DNA of 64,000 nt from JBBQLG01 sp964251665 (GCA_964251665.1 CAXUKO010000004.1:248001-312000); one strand, 5' to 3'; positions 8,566 to 18,025 are shown, counted from the first letter of the stretch. The notes: generated by a model from the letters alone, not told the origin. Numbers and translations are program-made.

Positions 8566-11082
8566 ATGCATAAACAAGCTGTTTTTTTCTACTCCGGGCT
8601 GCTAACCGCCCTGACGCTGGCCGTTGCTCCGGCGCAGACACTCCGCCCACCGGCATACCCGCTCATTACCCACGATCCGTATTTCAGCGTCTGGAGTATG
8701 ACCGATAAGCTCACCGACGGCCCCACCCGCCACTGGACCGGTAAGGCACAGTCGCTCGAAGGCGTCGTGCGGGTCGATGGCAGGTCGTATCAGTTTTTGG
8801 GTGCCGTTCCCGTTACGTACGCGCCCATTTTGCCCACCGGCGAAGCGCAGGCTTACACGGCTCAGTACACATTCGACAAACCCGATGCCGGTTGGGAAAC
8901 GCCCGACTATAATGCCCGTGGCTGGAGATCGGCCCCCGGCCCTTTCGGCGATACACCCGAAGCCCGGACGCCCTGGCACAACAGTCAGACCGACAAAGAC
9001 GGCATCTACATCCGGCGCGAATTTACCTGGGATGGCAAGACCGACCCGGCGAAACTCCTGCTGGCACTCAATCACGACGACGAGGTATCCGTTTACCTCA
9101 ACGGCGTGAGCATCCTGACCAAGCCCGGCTACATCAGCGAATACGTCTACCTGCCGCTGTCGGCCGAAGCGCAGAAGGCGTTGCATCCCGGTAAAAACGT
9201 GCTGGCTGTACACTGCGTCAGCCCCGCTGGCGGCTCGTTTGTCGATGTTGGTATCGTTAACCCGATTGCGTCAGCCGCCATTACGGCCGCAACGCAGACG
9301 GGTGTAACCGTAGCTGCAACGCAGACTGAGTATGCGTTTACGGCCGGGCCGGTAGACCTGACCGTAAATTTTCTGTCTCCCCTCTTACTGGATGAACTGG
9401 AGGTGGTGGCCCGTCCTGTCACGTACCTCACATTCGAGGCCCGTTCGCGCGATGGCAAACCGCATACGGTACAGGTCTTTTTCGGCGAATCGGCGACCCT
9501 GGCTACCCATACCGGCAGTCAGGAAGTGGTGACCGGCGCAGGAAAAACGGCCGGGCTGCGCTGGCTGAATGTGGGCACAAAGCAGCAACTGGTGCTTCAG
9601 CGCAAAGGGGATAACGTCCGCATCGACTGGGGGTACGCCTATGTGGCCGCGCCGGAGCAAGCTGGCACGCAACTCACGACGGGACCGGTAGCCGCCCTCA
9701 AAACGGCTTTTATTAAGCAGGGGACGTTACCAGTCGGCAAAGCGGATACTAAGTTGGCCGCCGACGCACCCGCCCAGGAATCCGGTTTAGCCGTTAGTAT
9801 GTCGCTTGGCAGTGTAGGCCGCAATCCCGTCCAGCAACACCTGCTGCTGGCCTACGACGATCTTTACTCAGTGCAATATTTTGGGAAGAATCTTCGCGCC
9901 TGGTGGCGTCGCGACAAGAAAATGACCATGCCCGCTCTGCTGCAAACAGCGGAGAAAGACTACACCCGGCTCCGGCAGAAGAGCAAGACCTTCGACGCGC
10001 AACTCCGCGCTGACGCCCAGAAAGCGGGCGGGCGGGAGTACGCTGATCTCTGTGTGATCGCCTATCGGCAGTCTATTGCCGCGCATAAAATTGTGGAGGG
10101 ACCAACAGGAGATGTTCTGTTTTTCTCGAAGGAGAATTTTTCCAACGGGTCCATCGGTACCGTCGACATTACCTATCCGTCGGCCCCGCTCTTTCTGTTG
10201 TATAACAACGAGTTGGCCAAAGGGCTGCTGCGCTTCATTTTCGACTACAGCGAGTCCGGTCGCTGGAAAAAAGACTTTCCTGCCCATGACGTGGGTACCT
10301 ATCCGCTGGCTAACGGGCAAACCTACGGCGAAGATATGCCGGTAGAAGAAGCGGGTAACATGATGATTCTGACAGCGGCTACGGTACGGATGGATGGCAA
10401 ACCTGATTTTGCGCGGCAGCACTGGCCGACATTAACCAAGTGGGTTGGTTTCCTGAAGCGCGAAGGTTTTGATCCGGCTACGCAGCTGTGTACCGACGAT
10501 TTTGCCGGTCACCTGGCCCGTAATGCTAATCTGTCGGCAAAAGCCATTGTGGGCATTGCCTGCTACGGGCAGATGGCGGGTATGATGGGCGACACCAAAA
10601 CGGCCGATGAGTACCTGACACTGGCCCGCGATTTGGCCAAACAGTGGATGCAGATGGATAATGTAGGCGACCATTACGCCCTGACGTTCGACAAATCGCC
10701 CGGCAGCTGGAGCCAGAAATACAACATCGTGTGGGATAAGCTGCTGGGGTTAAACATATTCCCGAAAGAAGTGGCCAAAGAAGAGGTCGCTTTTTACCTG
10801 GCGCACCAGAAACCCTATGGTCTGCCGCTGGACAGTCGCCGGACCTACACCAAGTCGGACTGGATTATGTGGACGGCTACCCTGGCCGACTCTGATAAAG
10901 ACTTCAGGGCGTTCATCGCACCCGTCTGGAAATTTGCGAATGAAACACCGACGCGGGTGCCACTTACCGACTGGCACGAGACGACCAACGCGAAACAGGT
11001 TGGTTTTCAAGCCCGGTCGGTAGTTGGGGGGTATTACATCAAGATGCTGGAAGGCCGGATGACGCCAGCCCAAAAAAAGTAA
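8566..11082 (+). CDS. GtaA-like glutaminase family protein (DUF4965/DUF1793)
   Basis: An 838-residue protein with a signal peptide (MHKQAVFFYSGLLTALTLAVAPAQT). Next comes the DUF4964 start (PPAYPLITHDPYFSVWS), then an inserted beta-sandwich region (about 90-220) containing a galactose-binding-like piece (IYIRREFTWDG, HDDEVSVYLNGV). After that come DUF5127, DUF4965 (EYADLCVIAYRQSIAAHKIV) and DUF1793 (YNIVWDKLLGLNIFP). This architecture is known from the fungal glutaminase A family, so L-glutamine deamidation is the family annotation. In Bacteroidota, such proteins often sit next to glycoside hydrolases, as here with a GH127-like gene, so a carbohydrate role is also possible. A strong hairpin follows the stop codon. 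Confidence 0.85.
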   Translation: MHKQAVFFYSGLLTALTLAVAPAQTLRPPAYPLITHDPYFSVWSMTDKLTDGPTRHWTGKAQSLEGVVRVDGRSYQFLGAVPVTYAPILPTGEAQAYTAQYTFDKPDAGWETPDYNARGWRSAPGPFGDTPEARTPWHNSQTDKDGIYIRREFTWDGKTDPAKLLLALNHDDEVSVYLNGVSILTKPGYISEYVYLPLSAEAQKALHPGKNVLAVHCVSPAGGSFVDVGIVNPIASAAITAATQTGVTVAATQTEYAFTAGPVDLTVNFLSPLLLDELEVVARPVTYLTFEARSRDGKPHTVQVFFGESATLATHTGSQEVVTGAGKTAGLRWLNVGTKQQLVLQRKGDNVRIDWGYAYVAAPEQAGTQLTTGPVAALKTAFIKQGTLPVGKADTKLAADAPAQESGLAVSMSLGSVGRNPVQQHLLLAYDDLYSVQYFGKNLRAWWRRDKKMTMPALLQTAEKDYTRLRQKSKTFDAQLRADAQKAGGREYADLCVIAYRQSIAAHKIVEGPTGDVLFFSKENFSNGSIGTVDITYPSAPLFLLYNNELAKGLLRFIFDYSESGRWKKDFPAHDVGTYPLANGQTYGEDMPVEEAGNMMILTAATVRMDGKPDFARQHWPTLTKWVGFLKREGFDPATQLCTDDFAGHLARNANLSAKAIVGIACYGQMAGMMGDTKTADEYLTLARDLAKQWMQMDNVGDHYALTFDKSPGSWSQKYNIVWDKLLGLNIFPKEVAKEEVAFYLAHQKPYGLPLDSRRTYTKSDWIMWTATLADSDKDFRAFIAPVWKFANETPTRVPLTDWHETTNAKQVGFQARSVVGGYYIKMLEGRMTPAQKK

Positions 11083-11092
11083 CACAACGACT

Positions 11093-11125
11093 ATCGTCTC
11101 ACGGGTGTGCTGCCCGTGAGACGAT
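11093..11125. terminator. Bidirectional hairpin between convergent genes
   Basis: A perfect 13-base stem (ATCGTCTCACGGG / CCCGTGAGACGAT) with a 7-base loop lies between the stop of the glutaminase-like gene and the stop of the convergent gene on the minus strand. It is placed as expected for a shared rho-independent terminator, although the T tract is short on the plus strand (ATTTAAA). Confidence 0.75.
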
Positions 11126-11142
11126 TTAAACCCGCGTGCCGG

Positions 11143-11853
11143 TCAGGCGGTGGCCGCTTTCACAATCAACTGCCGCGCAATGGGTAACAGCGTTTCCTGC
11201 ACCGGGTAATTTCGCTTGCTTTCAAGCATGAACGTAGCCGGGTTAGGCAGATGCCGGTTGCGACGGACTAACTCCATTTTCATGTTCTCGAAGGTGGTAC
11301 CAATACTTTTACGCTTAGTCTCCACAAAATGCAGATGCACCGTCCGCCCGCCCGGTTGTTTCTCATCGAACAGCGTCAGGGAGAACTGGTAGATATGGGT
11401 TTCGGCCTGGGTTGTGCGGTGCAGCAGCAAATAGCCTTCGTCGGGCCGGAGCGGCATCAGGCCCACGGGTTCAATCGTCAGCGAGGTAGCAATATCTTCC
11501 CACAACTGTTGACCTTCTTGAAGAAGCTGGCCAAAGCGTGGTACGGCGAACTCCATAATGGCGTCAATTTCGCTCAGGTAGCCATCGTCCGGTACCTCGG
11601 ATTTGTACTCGATTCGCTGACGCGCCGGGTCAATCCGAACCGCACGCTTGGGAAAGGCATCGTTTAACGTACCTTTGCGCTGCCGAAACGACAGGCTGTT
11701 TTCGTAGTGGGTTCGTAAATCGGGCAGATCAGGGCAAAGTTTCTCATCCAGAAAGTTACGTTGTACTGCCTGTAAATATGCCATTACGACGTATTTCTGA
11801 TACTCGGCGTCGATCCATCCCTGTGTCAACCAGTCAGACTGCAATTTTTTCAT
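11143..11853 (-). CDS. Conserved hypothetical protein, 236 aa
   Basis: A 236-residue soluble-looking protein starting MKKLQSDWLTQGWIDAEYQKY. It has no signal peptide, membrane segment or catalytic motif that I recognise. The second half (QPGGRTVHLHFVETKRKSIGTTFENMK) is predicted to be mixed alpha/beta. It is monocistronic and convergent with the secreted-enzyme pair. Its upstream region is shared, in divergent orientation, with groES about 250 bases away. No function is assigned. Confidence 0.8.
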   Translation of the reverse strand: MKKLQSDWLTQGWIDAEYQKYVVMAYLQAVQRNFLDEKLCPDLPDLRTHYENSLSFRQRKGTLNDAFPKRAVRIDPARQRIEYKSEVPDDGYLSEIDAIMEFAVPRFGQLLQEGQQLWEDIATSLTIEPVGLMPLRPDEGYLLLHRTTQAETHIYQFSLTLFDEKQPGGRTVHLHFVETKRKSIGTTFENMKMELVRRNRHLPNPATFMLESKRNYPVQETLLPIARQLIVKAATA

Positions 11854-12024
11854 AGGTGTTACGCAGTAAAAACAGTAAGTAAACTTAGTTGTATAAGGTA
11901 GGGTGCTTCACCTATTTATCCAAATAGTATTCGCTGTTTTTAACTGAGGGCAAACGATAGTGGTTTAAAATGCAATTAAAACATGATCGAAAGGCCGCAT
12001 CGGAAATTTTGTCAGGCATCCAGA

Positions 12025-12043
12025 TTGGCACAGAAGTTGGCAA
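12025..12043 (+). promoter_or_regulatory. Possible sigma-54-like -24/-12 element before groES
   Basis: The sequence TTGGCACAGAAGTTGGCAA contains TGGCAC, five bases, then TTGG, one base different from the sigma-54 consensus TGGCAC-N5-TTGC. It lies about 60 bases before the groES ATG, a plausible leader length. A direct repeat of TTGGCA is an alternative explanation. Weak evidence only. Confidence 0.3.
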
Positions 12044-12104
12044 GCCCCGTGTGTCAGGTTTTACACGAAAACTTAATCAGTTTTAACCTTAATCAATTAC
12101 CATT

Positions 12105-12395
12105 ATGACAACAGCAGCAGAAGACGTAAAAGTGAAACCGCTGGCTGATCGGGTGCTGGTAGAGGCCGCCCCGGCTGAAGAAAAAACGAGTTTTGGTATC
12201 ATCATCCCTGATACCGCCAAAGAAAAACCCCAGCGTGGTACGGTTGTAGCCGTCGGGAACGGCAAGAAAGATGAGCCCATGACGGTTGAAGTTGGCGACA
12301 CGGTACTGTACGGCAAATATGCTGGCACAGAAATCACCGTCGATGGCAAAGAATACCTCATCATGCGCGAATCAGACATCTTCGCAATCCTCTAA
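12105..12395 (+). CDS. groES: Co-chaperonin GroES
   Basis: A 96-residue protein of normal GroES length. It contains the mobile-loop region (AEEKTSFGIIIPDTAKEKPQ) and the ending typical of the family (GKEYLIMRESDIFAIL). It forms the heptameric lid of the GroEL chamber for protein folding in the cytoplasm. groEL follows after 43 bases, so the two form the usual groESL operon. Start MTTAAEDVKVKPLADRVLV is supported by conservation of the PLADRVLV block close to the N-terminus. Confidence 0.97.
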   Translation: MTTAAEDVKVKPLADRVLVEAAPAEEKTSFGIIIPDTAKEKPQRGTVVAVGNGKKDEPMTVEVGDTVLYGKYAGTEITVDGKEYLIMRESDIFAIL

Positions 12396-12438
12396 GTGAG
12401 CACTCACGTTTTCACAATCTGTTAACCTATTACAAACA

Positions 12439-14076
12439 ATGGCTAAGAAAATCTTTTTTGATACGGAAGCCCGCGACAAGATCAAACGCGGTGTTGATAC
12501 CCTGGCCGATGCCGTGAAGGTAACGCTGGGTCCAAAAGGCCGGAACGTAATTCTGGACAAAAAATTCGGATCACCACAGATCACCAAAGATGGTGTGACG
12601 GTAGCTAAAGAAATTGAACTGAAGGACGCCATGGAAAACATGGGTGCTCAGTTAGTAAAAGAAGTAGCGTCGAAAACGGCTGATTCAGCTGGTGACGGTA
12701 CAACTACTGCAACTGTACTGGCGCAGGCGATCTACTCGATCGGCGTGAAAAACGTAGCCGCCGGTGCGAACCCAATGGACCTGAAGCGTGGTATCGATAA
12801 GGCGGTTGCTGCTGTAACGGCTAACCTGACCGAGCAGTCGCAAACCATCGGTGATGACTTCGAAAAAATCGCACAGGTAGCCACTATCTCGGCTAACCAT
12901 GACGACGAAATCGGTCAGATGATCGCCGAAGCGATGAAAAAAGTAGGTAAAGAAGGTGTTATCACGGTGGAAGAAGCCCGCGGTACCGAAACGGAAGTGA
13001 AAACCGTAGAAGGTATGCAGTTCGACCGCGGTTACCTGTCTCCTTACTTCGTGACCAACACGGAGAAAATGGAAGTAGAGCAGGAACGCCCCTACATCCT
13101 GATCTCGGAGAAGAAAGTATCGTCGATGAAAGAGTTGCTGCCCGTATTGGAGCAGGTTGCTCAGACAGGTCGTCCGCTGCTGATCATCGCCGAAGACGTT
13201 GATGGCGAAGCCCTGGCTACGCTGGTAGTAAACAAAATCCGCGGTGCCCTGAAAGTGGCTGCCGTGAAAGCTCCGGGCTTTGGTGATCGTCGGAAAGCTA
13301 TGCTGGAAGACATCGCTATCCTGACCGGTGGTCAGGTTATCAGCGAAGAACGGGGTTACAAACTCGAAAACGCAACGCTGGACTACCTCGGCCAGGCTGA
13401 AAAAATCCTGATCGACAAAGACAACACGACCATCGTAAATGGTGTTGGCCATTCGGACGACATTTCGGGTCGGGTTAACCAGATCAAAGCGCAGATCGAA
13501 AACACGACGTCGGATTACGACCGTGAAAAACTCCAGGAGCGTCTGGCCAAATTGTCGGGTGGTGTTGCCATTCTGTACATTGGTGCCGCTACGGAAGTTG
13601 AAATGAAAGAGAAGAAAGACCGCGTTGACGATGCCCTGCACGCAACCCGCGCTGCCGTTGAAGAAGGTATCGTAACGGGTGGTGGTGTTGCTCTGATCCG
13701 TGCCGTTAAGTCGATCGAAGGCCTGCGTGGCATCAACGAAGACGAAAACACGGGTATCAACATCATCCGTGTAGCCCTCGAATCTCCACTCCGTACCATT
13801 GTTTCTAACGCTGGTGGCGAGCCATCCGTTGTTGTGAACAATGTAAAAGGTGGTGATGGCGGTTACGGCTACAATGCCAAGACTGACACCTACGAAGACC
13901 TCTTCGCAGCTGGTGTTATCGATCCGAAGAAAGTAACGCGTCTGGCCCTCGAAAACGCAGCCTCAATTGCAGCCCTGTTGCTGACAACCGAGTGTCTGAT
14001 CGCTGACGAGCCAGAAGAAGCACCAGCCGGTGGCCACGCCCACGGCGGTGGTGGCGGCATGGGCGGCATGATGTAA
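12439..14076 (+). CDS. groEL: Chaperonin GroEL
   Basis: A 545-residue chaperonin of normal length. Visible hallmarks are the ATP-binding phrase VTLGPKGRNV near residue 30, GDGTTTATVLA near residue 86, and a Gly/Met-rich C-terminal tail ending GGMGGMM. It forms the double-ring folding machine with GroES encoded immediately upstream. A strong terminator follows the stop codon. The long minus-strand open frame inside this gene is treated as a shadow. Confidence 0.98.
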   Translation: MAKKIFFDTEARDKIKRGVDTLADAVKVTLGPKGRNVILDKKFGSPQITKDGVTVAKEIELKDAMENMGAQLVKEVASKTADSAGDGTTTATVLAQAIYSIGVKNVAAGANPMDLKRGIDKAVAAVTANLTEQSQTIGDDFEKIAQVATISANHDDEIGQMIAEAMKKVGKEGVITVEEARGTETEVKTVEGMQFDRGYLSPYFVTNTEKMEVEQERPYILISEKKVSSMKELLPVLEQVAQTGRPLLIIAEDVDGEALATLVVNKIRGALKVAAVKAPGFGDRRKAMLEDIAILTGGQVISEERGYKLENATLDYLGQAEKILIDKDNTTIVNGVGHSDDISGRVNQIKAQIENTTSDYDREKLQERLAKLSGGVAILYIGAATEVEMKEKKDRVDDALHATRAAVEEGIVTGGGVALIRAVKSIEGLRGINEDENTGINIIRVALESPLRTIVSNAGGEPSVVVNNVKGGDGGYGYNAKTDTYEDLFAAGVIDPKKVTRLALENAASIAALLLTTECLIADEPEEAPAGGHAHGGGGGMGGMM

Positions 14077-14097
14077 TCATCAACGCTTTGTTGCGAA

Positions 14098-14141
14098 AAC
14101 AAGAAAGCCCCCGGTCGAAAGATCGGGGGCTTTCTTGTTTT
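14098..14141 (+). terminator. Rho-independent terminator of groESL
   Basis: A perfect 16-base stem (AACAAGAAAGCCCCCG / CGGGGGCTTTCTTGTT) with a 10-base loop begins 21 bases after the groEL stop and ends in a T-rich run. It is a textbook intrinsic terminator. Confidence 0.92.
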
Positions 14142-14230
14142 GCAGCCCAGACGCCTACGTCTGGTTGTCGCGTGTATATTAGTAGATATTAGCAGATAGT
14201 CGACAACCCGACGTAGGCGTCTGGGCTACA
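14141..14230. repeat. Long inverted repeat, GACGCCTACGTC family
   Basis: Two 30-base arms (14141-14170 and 14201-14230) are inverted copies with 28 of 30 positions matching, separated by a 30-base AT-rich spacer. The arm core CAGACGCCTACGTCTGG is itself near-palindromic. A related core occurs in the inverted repeat at 28333-28420. The element sits between the groEL terminator and the stop of the convergent glyS gene, as expected for a REP-like intergenic element. Confidence 0.85.
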
Positions 14231-14238
14231 TAGATGCA

Positions 14239-15753
14239 CTACATCTTTTCCAGAATCCGTTCCATCGCCACTTCCTGACCGATGCGGGCTTTGAGTTCGC
14301 TGATGGGCACCCGGATTTGTTCGGTCGTGTCGCGGTAGCGGATCGTGACGGTGTTGTCCTCGATAGTCTGGTAGTCGACGGCGATACAGAACGGCGTCCC
14401 GATCAGGTCCTGTCGGGTGTAGCGTTTGCCGATGGCGTCACGTTCTTCGTAAATTACTCGGAACTCCGACCGCAGGCTTTTTACAATCTCCTGCGCTTTT
14501 TCAGGCAATCCATCTTTCCGCACTAAGGGGAAAACGGCCGCTTTGATAGGGGCCAGTGCCGGATGCAGTTTCAGGTAGGTACGCTCTTTCTGCTCATCAC
14601 CTTCACCGTACAATTCTTTGGTGAATGCATTACAGAATACCGCCAGAAAGAGCCGGTCAGCGCCAACGGACGTTTCGACAACGTACGGAACGTAATTGCC
14701 GTAGGGCTTATTCGTACTTGGATCAACATCATTGTCGAAGTACTGCTGCTTTTTACGGCTCAGTTCCTGATGCGCTTTCAGGTCGAAGTCGGTGCGGGAA
14801 TGAATACCTTCCATTTCCCGGAAACCAAACGGAAACTTGTACTCAATATCAACGGCTGCGTTGGCGTAGTGCGCCAGTTTCTCGTGCGGATGAAACTTCA
14901 GGCTCTCAGCCGGAATACCGATGGCTTTGTGGAAGTTTAGCCGCGTCTCGCGCCAGTGCTCGAACCACGCCATCTCGGTGCCGGGCCGGACGAAATACTG
15001 CATCTCCATCTGCTCGAACTCACGCATCCGAAAAATGAACTGCCGGGCCACGATCTCATTGCGGAATGCTTTCCCGATCTGCGCAATCCCGAACGGTACC
15101 TTCATCCGCCCCGATTTCTGCACGTTCAGGAAGTTAACGAAAATACCCTGTGCCGTTTCGGGACGGAGGTAGATTTCGCTGGCATCGTCGGCCAGCGAGC
15201 CAATCTGCGTGGAGAACATCAGGTTGAACTGCCGTACTTCCGTCCAGTTCGCATTGCCCGAGATGGGGTCTTTGATGCCCTCGGCAATGATGAGTTCCCG
15301 CACTGCTTCGAGATCGTTGTTGCCCAGCAACCGGCCCATCTCGTTCAGCAGGGCCTGGGCTTTTTCGGGCTCACCCGCGGCTTCGTACGCTTCGGCTTTG
15401 GCTTCCAGCAACTGATCGGCCCGGTAGCGTTTCTTGGAATCCCGATTATCGATCATCGGGTCGTTGAAGGAGTCGATATGGCCGGAGGCTTTCCACGTCA
15501 GCGGGTGCATGAAAATAGCCGCGTCGATACCGACCACATTGTCGTTCAACTGCGTCATGGCCTTCCACCACAGCGTTTTGAGGTTATTTTTCAGTTCAAC
15601 GCCATTCTGACCGTAATCATAGACTGCCTGTAAGCCATCGTAGATTTCGGACGACGGAAAGACAAAGCCGTATTCTTTGGCGTGGGAAATAATGTCCTGT
15701 AAAGACGTAGCGGGTGCCTGAGGAGTGGCCGCCTGGGGAGTATCTGTATTCAT
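14239..15753 (-). CDS. glyS: Glycyl-tRNA synthetase
   Basis: A class II synthetase of the eukaryote-like dimeric type, 504 residues from the chosen start. Recognisable blocks include the N-terminal FVFPSSEIYDGLQAVYDYG, LRPETAQGIFVNF, FRNEIVARQFIFRMREFEQME (motif 2) and VGADRLFLAVF (motif 3). It charges tRNA-Gly with glycine. The start MNTDTPQ at 15753 is preferred over upstream in-frame ATGs up to 15867, because the extra 38 residues are unlike the family and overlap a probable promoter. It is monocistronic and divergent from the HhH-protein gene. Confidence 0.96.
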   Translation of the reverse strand: MNTDTPQAATPQAPATSLQDIISHAKEYGFVFPSSEIYDGLQAVYDYGQNGVELKNNLKTLWWKAMTQLNDNVVGIDAAIFMHPLTWKASGHIDSFNDPMIDNRDSKKRYRADQLLEAKAEAYEAAGEPEKAQALLNEMGRLLGNNDLEAVRELIIAEGIKDPISGNANWTEVRQFNLMFSTQIGSLADDASEIYLRPETAQGIFVNFLNVQKSGRMKVPFGIAQIGKAFRNEIVARQFIFRMREFEQMEMQYFVRPGTEMAWFEHWRETRLNFHKAIGIPAESLKFHPHEKLAHYANAAVDIEYKFPFGFREMEGIHSRTDFDLKAHQELSRKKQQYFDNDVDPSTNKPYGNYVPYVVETSVGADRLFLAVFCNAFTKELYGEGDEQKERTYLKLHPALAPIKAAVFPLVRKDGLPEKAQEIVKSLRSEFRVIYEERDAIGKRYTRQDLIGTPFCIAVDYQTIEDNTVTIRYRDTTEQIRVPISELKARIGQEVAMERILEKM

Positions 15754-15760
15754 AGTGGGG

Positions 15761-15768
15761 CAAAAATA
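15761..15768 (-). promoter_or_regulatory. Bacteroidota-type -7 box before glyS
   Basis: On the minus strand TATTTTTG fits the Bacteroidota -7 consensus TAnnTTTG and ends 7 bases before the chosen glyS ATG, implying a very short leader. I see no good TTG at -33, so the call is tentative. Confidence 0.4.
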
Positions 15769-15871
15769 CAACAGCGGGCGCATTAACTGATACATGAAAC
15801 TAACCCCACTTCTTGCAAATACTCCAGAATCATCGCTTCTTTCGGAGGTATTCACGCGTAACCTCACCGTA

Positions 15872-16879
15872 ATGTTTCATCGTTTTCAATCGCTCGTACG
15901 CGATTATTTTGGCGCATCACAGCGCGAAGCCAACGGCTTTGTTATTCTCATTCTCCTCACCGGCTTATTCCTCGCCTATCCATTTCTCAGTCGGCTGTTC
16001 ACGCCCGCTGTCCGACCGGCTACATCGCCAGCCGATCAGCGTAAGCTGGATAGTCTGGTGGCACTGATGAAAACCGAAGAAGCGCAGCCCCGCAATAGCT
16101 ATAACAAGCGGGACGAGAGCGACAAGTCGACCGCCGAGCGATTCAGCGAACCCAAACTAACCAACTTTAATCCGAACACGGCTACCGTTGCGCAGTGGCA
16201 ACAGTTGGGCCTGCCGCGCTACATGGCCGAGCGGATTGATAAATACCGGTCGAAAGGGGGGCAGTTTCGCAAAAAAGAGGATTTACTGAAGATTTACGAC
16301 TTTCCGCCCGAGTTGTACGATCAACTTGAGCCGTATATTCAGTTGCCTGCGCAAGCGGCACCGGCTTATGCCAGTCGGGCAAACGAGCCCGGTACGGGCA
16401 GCTATCCGGCGGCTAATCCGGGAGAGGAGCGACGCTATACCGCCAGTGCTTTTCCGGCACGTCCGGCTTATGTGAAACCCGTAGTCACGGCGTTCGACAT
16501 TAACACGGCCGATACCACGCAACTGATCGCCCTGAAAGGCATTGGAGCGGGGCGGGCGCGGCAGATTATTAAGTTTCGGGATGCGCTCGGCGGCTTCGTG
16601 TCGACGGCTCAGTTTGGCGAGATTTTCAATATTGACTCACTGTCCCTTAGCGAACTGGAGAAATACGGCCGTATCGACTCGCCGGTGCGGAAAATAAGCA
16701 TCAACACTGCATCCGCCGAAGACCTCGACCGTAGTCCCTACCTCTCGCGCCGACAGGCCGACATCATCATTAATTACCGCACCCAGCATGGGGCGTTCAC
16801 CTCAGCGGAAGCCCTCAAGCCCATTCGGATTCTGGACGCCAAAACGATTGAGCGGCTGGCACCGTACCTTTCTTTTTAA
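15872..16879 (+). CDS. Membrane-anchored helix-hairpin-helix protein (ComEA-like)
   Basis: From the chosen start (MFHRFQ, 335 residues) there is a short cytoplasmic N-terminus and one membrane segment (FVILILLTGLFLAYPFL, about 22-38). Three helix-hairpin-helix modules follow, starting FNPNTATVAQW, FDINTADTTQLIALKGIG and ISINTASAEDLDRSPYL. These INTA-type modules are those of the ComEA/T2SK DNA-binding group. Probable role: binding double-stranded DNA at the outer face of the inner membrane, for example in DNA uptake. No other competence gene is adjacent. An upstream ATG at 15794 is in frame, but it adds residues unlike the family. Confidence 0.85.
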   Translation: MFHRFQSLVRDYFGASQREANGFVILILLTGLFLAYPFLSRLFTPAVRPATSPADQRKLDSLVALMKTEEAQPRNSYNKRDESDKSTAERFSEPKLTNFNPNTATVAQWQQLGLPRYMAERIDKYRSKGGQFRKKEDLLKIYDFPPELYDQLEPYIQLPAQAAPAYASRANEPGTGSYPAANPGEERRYTASAFPARPAYVKPVVTAFDINTADTTQLIALKGIGAGRARQIIKFRDALGGFVSTAQFGEIFNIDSLSLSELEKYGRIDSPVRKISINTASAEDLDRSPYLSRRQADIIINYRTQHGAFTSAEALKPIRILDAKTIERLAPYLSF

Positions 16880-16880
16880 T

Positions 16881-16978
16881 GATTGAGTTGTTGACTGATT
16901 GAATGATTGACTGATTGAAGTGTTTTACCTACTCAACCAGTCAATCAGTCAATCATTCAATCAGTCAACAACTCAATC
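16881..16978. repeat. Perfect 38-base inverted repeat built of TGATTGA units
   Basis: The arm 16881-16918 and its exact reverse complement at 16941-16978 are 38 bases each, separated by 22 bases. Each arm is made of tandem 7-8-base units of the type TGATTGAA/TGACTGAT. It lies precisely between the stops of two convergent genes and could act as a bidirectional terminator or a mobile hairpin repeat. Similar low-complexity hairpins occur at 19458-19557 and 20105-20193. Confidence 0.95.
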
Positions 16979-16980
16979 CC

Positions 16981-17859
16981 TCAAAAATTCGGCTTCAGCA
17001 GGTACTTGTTGTAGAACTTATCAATTACCTCGACGGCTTCGGTTGGGGTGTCGACTACGCTGATGAGGTTCATGTCTTCGGCGTTGATGTTGTGCTCTTC
17101 ACCCAGCATCACGTTCGTAATCCAGTCGATCAGACCCTGCCAGTAGTGCTTACCGACCAGCACAATCGGAAAACGGGCAATCTTCTTGGTCTGAATCAGC
17201 GTGACGGCTTCGAACAGTTCGTCGAGCGTTCCCATACCGCCGGGCATCACAACAAAGCCCTGCGCGTATTTCACGAACATTACTTTTCGGACAAAGAAGA
17301 AATCGAAATTAATGCTCTTGTCGGCATCAATATAGATGTTGCTATGCTGCTCGAAGGGTAACTGAATGTTGAGGCCAACAGACTTGCCGCCTTGCTCGAA
17401 GGCACCTTTGTTGCCAGCTTCCATAATGCCGGGGCCGCCACCGGTAATTACACCGTAGCCGTGCCGGACGAGTTTGGCGGCAATCTCCTCCGTCATTTTG
17501 TAGTACGGATTGTCGGGCTTTGTCCGGGCTGAACCGAAGATAGACACGCAGGGGCCAATCTGCGCCAGCTTGTCAAACCCTTCGACAAATTCGGCCATGA
17601 CCTTAAAGATTACCCACGAATCGGAGGTCTTGATTTCATTCCAGTTCCGATCCTGAAAGGCTTCTTTGATGCGCTGCTCATCGGGGGTGAGCAGCATGTC
17701 GTCGCGTTTGGGTAGCTCTTTGGCGATCTCGGCCGTACTCTGTGCTTCGGACCGGTGAATGGGCAGGCTGGCATCGGCTGCCGTACCTGCTGCGCTGGTG
17801 GTTATTGGCTCTGTGGCCGTTAAGGTATCCGCTGGCAGAGCGGTTGGGTTACTTTCCAT
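16981..17859 (-). CDS. LOG family protein (TIGR00730-like)
   Basis: About 292 residues from MESNPT. The nucleotide-binding signatures are present: GSARTKPDNPYY, GYGVITGGGPGIMEAGNKGA and PGGMGTLDELFE (PGGxGTxxE). Family members hydrolyse nucleoside 5'-monophosphates, notably cytokinin ribotides, to the base and ribose phosphate. In bacteria the physiological role is often unclear. The N-terminal ~75 residues are low-complexity and poorly conserved. It is convergent with the HhH-protein gene across the hairpin repeat. Confidence 0.92.
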   Translation of the reverse strand: MESNPTALPADTLTATEPITTSAAGTAADASLPIHRSEAQSTAEIAKELPKRDDMLLTPDEQRIKEAFQDRNWNEIKTSDSWVIFKVMAEFVEGFDKLAQIGPCVSIFGSARTKPDNPYYKMTEEIAAKLVRHGYGVITGGGPGIMEAGNKGAFEQGGKSVGLNIQLPFEQHSNIYIDADKSINFDFFFVRKVMFVKYAQGFVVMPGGMGTLDELFEAVTLIQTKKIARFPIVLVGKHYWQGLIDWITNVMLGEEHNINAEDMNLISVVDTPTEAVEVIDKFYNKYLLKPNF

Positions 17860-18025
17860 ATAATAGATCAAAAAATAGCATCGTATGCAATGGGGCGTTC
17901 GGTTGAGTGGTTACTGTTCATACCCCCGAAAAAAACGGTGCTTACTCGAGTCGGACGCCAAATTTACTGGCTGGGGGAAACCTATAACACCAATCAGGCC
18001 CTAATGTGTTCAGATCAGGGCTTGA

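Noticed and set aside
12685..13641. 318-codon open frame on the minus strand inside groEL
   Set aside because: It is fully antisense to groEL, a highly conserved gene with strong codon bias, and its product has no recognisable domain.
16915..17361. 148-codon plus-strand frame antisense to the LOG gene
   Set aside because: Its N-terminus is translated from the hairpin repeat and the rest is antisense to a conserved gene.
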